DNA of 64,000 nucleotides, from assembly GCA_017427065.1 (NCBI GenBank), contig JAFRTL010000010.1, positions 88,975-152,974 on the forward strand, given 5' to 3'. This DNA is from Bacteroidaceae bacterium. GTDB lineage: Bacteria > Bacteroidota > Bacteroidia > Bacteroidales > Bacteroidaceae. Shown here piece by piece: positions 60,337 through 64,000 of this stretch (the stretch's first letter is position 1; every line of letters begins with the position of its first letter). The notes below the pieces were generated by a model. The model did no database searches and had not been told where the DNA came from. It saw only the letters and a program-made list of their open reading frames with translations. A program made the position numbers and the translations under genes.

Positions 60337-62844
60337 ATGAAAAAGACAATGCTTTTAATGGCTGCCACGCTGATCACAGCGTTTGGCTATGCCCAAGGGC
60401 TCAAGCTCAACGACCTGGAATACTTCGAGCGCCAAGGCGTGAATGTGCTGGTGTTCAGCAATCCTTTCACAGGTGGCTTCAACGACGAGAAGAACTCGGG
60501 CATCGAGATCATCCACCACGGTGTGCGTACAGCGCAAGGTGGTGCAGTGCGTCTGAACAACGCCCCTGAGCAGTGGGACTTAGTGCCTCAGATGACCAGT
60601 CGTAAGGTAGATCCTGCTACCAACTCCATCGAGATAGGTATGCGTTATCCCGACTACGATTTCGACAGTCGTGTGGTAGTGACAGGCAAGGGCGATGCGG
60701 TGGAAATCAGCGTCTATCTCGATAAGCCCGTACCCGATGCCATCGCAGGCGAGGCAGGCTTCAACCTCGAGTTCCTGCCTTCCCAATACTGGAACAAGAC
60801 CTTCCTCATGGACGGACGCCTGAACCGTTTCCCACGCTATACAGCCAGTGAGACCATCACCCGTCCTAATCAGGAGAAAGCCCGTCAGTTCAAGGGCTTC
60901 AAGACCTACGACGATCGTGGGACAGATCGCTTCATCGACCCGCTGCCACTGGAGCAGGGACACACCATCCTCATGGCCACAGACGATCCAGAGCGCTTGG
61001 TGAAAGTCACTTCCCAAGACATTGACCTGAAACTCTATGATGGTCGCATCCTCGCCCAGAACGGTTGGTTCGTGCTACGTAGCATCCTGCCAGCAGGCAA
61101 GACAGGCAAGGTGCTTACCTGGACCGTAGAGCCACACGCCATCCCAGGCTGGATCCGTGAGCCCAACATAGGTTTCTCACAGGTAGGCTACGTGCCCACT
61201 CAGCCTAAGGTAGCTGTGATAGAGCTCGACAAGAAAGACACCCCTAAGGCCACTGCTACCCTCTTCCGCATCATGAACGATGGCAGCATACAGAAAGCCT
61301 TCGAGGGCGGCATCCAGTCGTGGGGCAACTACTTCAAGTACAATTACGTGAAGTTCGACTTCTCCGCTGTGCGTGAGCCAGGCGTGTACTACATCCAGTA
61401 TGGCGACCTCAAGACCAACGACTTCCTCATCGACGAGCACGTCTATGACAAGATCACCGATGCCACCACAGACGTCTGGATCCCTATCCACATGAACCAC
61501 ATGTTCGTGAACGAGGGCTACCGCGTGTGGCATGGCGAGCCTTTCAAGGAAGGCTACCTCCAGGCACCACCTAGCGACCATTTCGACATGCACCGTCAGG
61601 GCGCCACTACCGATACCAAGTACCAGCCCTACGAGCTCATCCCTGGTCTGAACGTGGGAGGTTACTTCGATGCAGGCGACTTCGACATTGAGACAGGCGC
61701 CAACATTGGCGTGGTGCAGAACCTGGTACGTGCGTGGGAACTCTTCCACTCACAGCGCGACGAGACCTTCGTCAGCGAGCAACAGCGCTACGTGGACCTG
61801 CACCGTCCCGATGGCGTGCCAGATATCCTGCAGTTCATCGAGCATGGCACCCTGAACCTTGTGGCACAGGCAGAGCAGATAGGCCACATGGCCACTACCC
61901 TCTCCAACTCTGTGCTCGACAACTACCACCACCTGGGCGATGCCACCTCCATCACCGATGGGCGCCACTACGATCGTAGCCTCAAGCCCTACGAAGTCTC
62001 AGCCGATGGCAAGTCCAGCGGAACCCCAGACGATATGTGGGCCTTCACCAGTCGCAACCCACGCCTCGACTTCAACGCAGCCACCATGTTCGCAGCTGCC
62101 AGTCGTGCCCTCGAAGGCTACAACGACGATCTTGCCCAGCGCGCCCTCACCCAGTCGAAGCGCCTCATGCAAGAAGCTACGGAGCTCATGACGGCCAACA
62201 ACCAGCAGGGACAGATGGGAGGCATGGCCACCAACCTCCAGCTCTACGCAGCCACCCATGAGCAGCACTACTTAGACAGCTTCCTGCAGCAGATCTGGAC
62301 AGCCCTCGACAACAACGCTACCAGCAACCTGCAGACAGCCCTCGACGCCATCCCATACATGGACGAGGCCTACAAGCAGCGCCTGCGCCCCTACGTGCAG
62401 AAGTACCAAGAATACATCCTCAGCTTCGATAAGGACAATCCTTACGGAGTGCCTATCGGCTTGGGCAACTGGGCAGGCAGTGGCAATGTGGTCAGCTTTG
62501 GCACCACCATCTGCTTCGCCTACCTCTACTTCCCCGACCTCATCCGCAAGGACGACCTCTACCGTGCAGCCAACTACATCTTTGGCTGTCACCCCTACCA
62601 CAACTACTCGTTGGTGGCAGCTGTGGGTGCAGCACGTCCCAAGGCCGTGTTCTATGGCAACAACCGTGCCGACTTCTCCTTCATCCCAGGCAACGTAGCG
62701 CCAGGCCTCCTCTTCCGTCAGCCCGATCACTTCGAGAACTATGACGACTGGCCATTCCTCTGGGGACAGAACGAAGGCACCGTGGGAGGCAACACCCAGT
62801 ACGTCATCTTCGGCTCCGCGTTCCAGAACGTATTGGCGAAATAA
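60337..62844 (+). CDS. Secreted glycoside hydrolase family 9 endoglucanase
   Basis: The 835-residue protein has a signal peptide (about 1-20, LLMAATLITAFGYAQ), an N-terminal beta-rich region (20-275), a CelD_N Ig-like domain (about 280-370, FSQVGYVPTQPKVAV) and the GH9 (alpha/alpha)6 barrel. Catalytic residues: Asp in FDAGDFD (D445/D448) and Glu in GQNEGTV (E813). GH9 enzymes cleave beta-1,4-glucans such as cellulose. No SusC/SusD or other polysaccharide-utilisation genes are nearby. Codon use is strongly C-ending, more than in upstream genes, suggesting high expression. A strong terminator follows. Confidence 0.93.
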   Translation: MKKTMLLMAATLITAFGYAQGLKLNDLEYFERQGVNVLVFSNPFTGGFNDEKNSGIEIIHHGVRTAQGGAVRLNNAPEQWDLVPQMTSRKVDPATNSIEIGMRYPDYDFDSRVVVTGKGDAVEISVYLDKPVPDAIAGEAGFNLEFLPSQYWNKTFLMDGRLNRFPRYTASETITRPNQEKARQFKGFKTYDDRGTDRFIDPLPLEQGHTILMATDDPERLVKVTSQDIDLKLYDGRILAQNGWFVLRSILPAGKTGKVLTWTVEPHAIPGWIREPNIGFSQVGYVPTQPKVAVIELDKKDTPKATATLFRIMNDGSIQKAFEGGIQSWGNYFKYNYVKFDFSAVREPGVYYIQYGDLKTNDFLIDEHVYDKITDATTDVWIPIHMNHMFVNEGYRVWHGEPFKEGYLQAPPSDHFDMHRQGATTDTKYQPYELIPGLNVGGYFDAGDFDIETGANIGVVQNLVRAWELFHSQRDETFVSEQQRYVDLHRPDGVPDILQFIEHGTLNLVAQAEQIGHMATTLSNSVLDNYHHLGDATSITDGRHYDRSLKPYEVSADGKSSGTPDDMWAFTSRNPRLDFNAATMFAAASRALEGYNDDLAQRALTQSKRLMQEATELMTANNQQGQMGGMATNLQLYAATHEQHYLDSFLQQIWTALDNNATSNLQTALDAIPYMDEAYKQRLRPYVQKYQEYILSFDKDNPYGVPIGLGNWAGSGNVVSFGTTICFAYLYFPDLIRKDDLYRAANYIFGCHPYHNYSLVAAVGAARPKAVFYGNNRADFSFIPGNVAPGLLFRQPDHFENYDDWPFLWGQNEGTVGGNTQYVIFGSAFQNVLAK

Positions 62845-62867
62845 GAGACAAGTGCTGAATAAACCAA

Positions 62868-62904
62868 AACTGCCATCTCAGAACGAGATGGCAGTTGTTT
62901 TTTT
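62868..62904 (+). terminator. Terminator after the GH9 gene
   Basis: AACTGCCATCTC (62868-62879) pairs with GAGATGGCAGTT (62885-62896) around a 5-nt loop, followed by GTTTTTTT. Strong Rho-independent terminator for the plus strand. Confidence 0.9.
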
Positions 62905-63006
62905 ATCAGAGCTTAGGAAAGCCTTAGGCGTACACCCCACATGGTTTCGGAAGAAACGGGTGAAGTGCTGCGGGTGCTGGAACCCCAGTTCGTAGGCCGT
63001 CTGGTG
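62883..63006 (-). pseudogene. C-terminal fragment of an AraC-family regulator
   Basis: On the minus strand, in the same frame as and directly after the DUF2284 stop codon, the sequence reads QTAYELGFQHPQHFTRFFRN and then HVGCTPKAFL. This is the recognition helix and C-terminus of an AraC-type helix-turn-helix (about 30 residues), ending at a TGA at 62883-62885. There is no start or first helix, so it is a remnant. Its end overlaps the arms of the GH9 terminator. Confidence 0.7.
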
Positions 63007-63546
63007 TCAATAGAAGATGCCACAGACCAGAGTGAGATACTCAGGAATCAGGCCATCCCTACTCCATTGGATATCGAGCCCCAATAAGTCCTTCGCCGTC
63101 TTCCCGATGTCGAATCCGATAGCCTCCAGCGAGGGGCGCACCTTGTCCGGATGCCTGCAAGGCTTCTCTTCTAGTCGGGCACAAGGTGCACCCCCGCAAT
63201 ACGGGCAAGCCCCCACAAACCCATAGGCACGGCCACCCAGCGTCTGCTCAAGCTCCAGCAGTTCCTCGTTCAGTTCGCCTATGGCAGGCGCCATCAAGTC
63301 GTTCGCAGCCTCCAGCGGCAGCGACTTATCCTTAGGTGTTATCTTCACACCAAGTATTCGCACCCTGTCATACCCCACGATCATAGCCAGCGGATCCCCC
63401 TCGAAAGGCGGGCATCCATACCTACGCCCATAGTTCCTGCATTGCTGACAGAACTTTATAAAGTAGTCAGCCCTGCGGAATCCCTCGATATAAGCCTTAG
63501 CGTCAACCTCAGCCTCGTATTTCTCGATTGTGTAGGTCGTATCCAT
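63007..63546 (-). CDS. DUF2284 putative metal-binding protein
   Basis: About 179 residues from the ATG at 63546. The longer frame from 63624 is rejected because a -7 box (63575-63568) lies within it. Cysteines in FCQQCRNYGRRYGCPPF and CPYCGGAPCARLEEKPCRHP match DUF2284, a family of probable metal-binding proteins (Cys-rich, 4Fe-4S-like pattern) of unknown function. The stop is followed in frame by an AraC-regulator remnant, and the gene may be what is left beside a deletion. Confidence 0.85.
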   Translation of the reverse strand: MDTTYTIEKYEAEVDAKAYIEGFRRADYFIKFCQQCRNYGRRYGCPPFEGDPLAMIVGYDRVRILGVKITPKDKSLPLEAANDLMAPAIGELNEELLELEQTLGGRAYGFVGACPYCGGAPCARLEEKPCRHPDKVRPSLEAIGFDIGKTAKDLLGLDIQWSRDGLIPEYLTLVCGIFY

Positions 63547-63567
63547 ATTATCCAATCTTCTTAAGCG

Positions 63568-63575
63568 CAAAAATA
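63568..63575 (-). promoter_or_regulatory. -7 box TATTTTTG for the DUF2284 gene
   Basis: TATTTTTG on the minus strand (63575-63568) matches TAnnTTTG, 21 bp before the ATG at 63546. Confidence 0.55.
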
Positions 63576-63627
63576 AAAAGAATAATTGAAAAAGCATTCT
63601 AAGTTTGAAGTGCAATTTTGGCACTTC

Positions 63628-63666
63628 AAAAAGAATCCCGATGCAAGGCTAAATAATGCATCGGGA
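63628..63666 (-). terminator. Terminator of the smalltalk gene
   Basis: TCCCGATGCA (63636-63645) pairs with TGCATCGGGA (63657-63666); on the minus strand it is followed by TTCTTTTTG. A second hairpin (GAAGTGC/GCACTTC, 63607-63627) follows. Confidence 0.75.
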
Positions 63667-63674
63667 GTTCTATC

Positions 63675-63776
63675 TTACATACAGCTGGTCAAACCAAACG
63701 CTGTAGCTATCGCTGTGAGTGTGGTGAGGATGATGTTCACGATCACAGACCACTTACTTTTCTTCTCGTTTGTCAT
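63675..63776 (-). CDS. Smalltalk protein (33-residue membrane peptide)
   Basis: A 33-residue peptide with a charged N-terminus (MTNEKKSKWS), one hydrophobic helix (VIVNIILTTLTAIATAFG) and a C-terminal LTSCM. This matches the Bacteroidetes smalltalk protein family, which typically lies near HU and N-acetylmuramoyl-L-alanine amidase genes in phage-like modules. The Cys next to the end resembles a lipobox, but there is no mature protein. It overlaps the upstream 72-residue gene by 23 nt and is followed by a terminator. Confidence 0.8.
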   Translation of the reverse strand: MTNEKKSKWSVIVNIILTTLTAIATAFGLTSCM

Positions 63777-63972
63777 AGTGATTAGAAATTTTTTTAGTGA
63801 AATAACTGTCCAGTCCGAAGACCGTACCTGAGTAAATCAGTATCTGTGCAAACACGTATAGCACGCTGTCATGTATCTCGCCTGGTGGTGGCAAGAGCAG
63901 GGCGATGAACGCCATCGCTACTCCCGCGGTGAGTAGCAGGATGGCTGTCCATTCCTTCACGGAAACTTTCAT
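63754..63972 (-). CDS. Small two-helix, holin-like membrane protein
   Basis: A 72-residue protein with two hydrophobic helices (about 8-28 and 36-55) joined by a short PPPGEIHDSV loop, and a charged C-terminus (KKISNHYDKREEK). The sequence resembles small holin-like proteins of Bacteroidales prophages; I cannot name a family. It overlaps the smalltalk gene by 23 nt. The rest of the module lies beyond the window edge. Confidence 0.65.
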   Translation of the reverse strand: MKVSVKEWTAILLLTAGVAMAFIALLLPPPGEIHDSVLYVFAQILIYSGTVFGLDSYFTKKISNHYDKREEK

Positions 63973-64000
63973 CTTCGCAAATTAATTGTCAATTGTGAAT

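Noticed and set aside
61177-61749. 190-codon minus-strand ORF
   Set aside because: Arises from the strongly C-ending codons of the GH9 gene; no independent features.
60337-62844. Polysaccharide-utilisation locus around the GH9 gene
   Set aside because: No SusC/SusD pair, sensor or second glycoside hydrolase is seen within the window.

Overview
The window looks like chromosome from a Bacteroidales bacterium, most likely Prevotellaceae. The reasons are Bacteroidetes-type promoter boxes (TTTG, about 19-20 bp, then TAnnTTTG), families largely confined to this phylum (DUF4837, DUF4105, DUF6340, DUF6452, DUF6048, smalltalk protein), the LptC/LptE variants, and an 1123-residue SecA. The genus is an inference from gene style, not from a database search.

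Region 1 (1-12.8 kb, minus strand) is envelope housekeeping. It holds secG (cut by the window edge), a TPR protein, lptE, a sigma-54 activator, pdxA, a DUF4837 lipoprotein, rlmN, a PpiD-type foldase, a CBS-domain membrane protein, lptC, a secreted TPR protein and an outer-membrane barrel. Region 2 (13.1-32.5 kb, plus strand) holds DUF4105 and alkaline-phosphatase-like proteins, secA, a DUF6340 lipoprotein, a divergent ffs (SRP RNA)-tRNA-Thr transcription unit, a run of tightly coupled membrane and secreted genes (DUF4199, glycosyltransferase, DUF6452, DUF6048, mntP, apbE), nfeD-floA, a nucleoside phosphorylase, fRMsr and mnmE.

Region 3 (about 32.5-49.6 kb) is an accessory defence island. From right to left it carries an AbiEi/AbiEii pair, a metallo-beta-lactamase-fold protein coupled to a 1387-residue trypsin-STAND NTPase (AVAST type I/Avs1-like), a Crp-family regulator with a short-chain dehydrogenase, a chimeric ISL3-transposase/tyrosine-recombinase gene, and a five-gene operon. 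That operon joins an ABC-three-component conflict system (SMEK protein, middle component 6, DUF2326 ATPase) to a DUF262 protein and a second SMC-like ATPase. A decayed BT4734/VirE-N-like gene sits at the left end. Similar sequences of about 46-49 bp, rich in TTTGCAGATTTT and GTCCCCC, lie near both ends. The five-gene operon is the best candidate for an incompletely described system.

Region 4 (49.6-64 kb) returns to chromosomal genes: an orphan LytS-like histidine kinase; a minus-strand operon of porin, sodium:solute symporter, nitroreductase and two alpha/beta hydrolases; then a plus-strand series of histidine phosphatase, a DUF697 protein with an Asp-rich insert, a DUF3089 hydrolase, a LOG-family protein and a GH9 cellulase. 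The right edge has a truncated AraC remnant, a DUF2284 protein, and overlapping small genes for a holin-like protein and a smalltalk peptide.

All family assignments come from reading motifs in the translated sequence; no searches were run.
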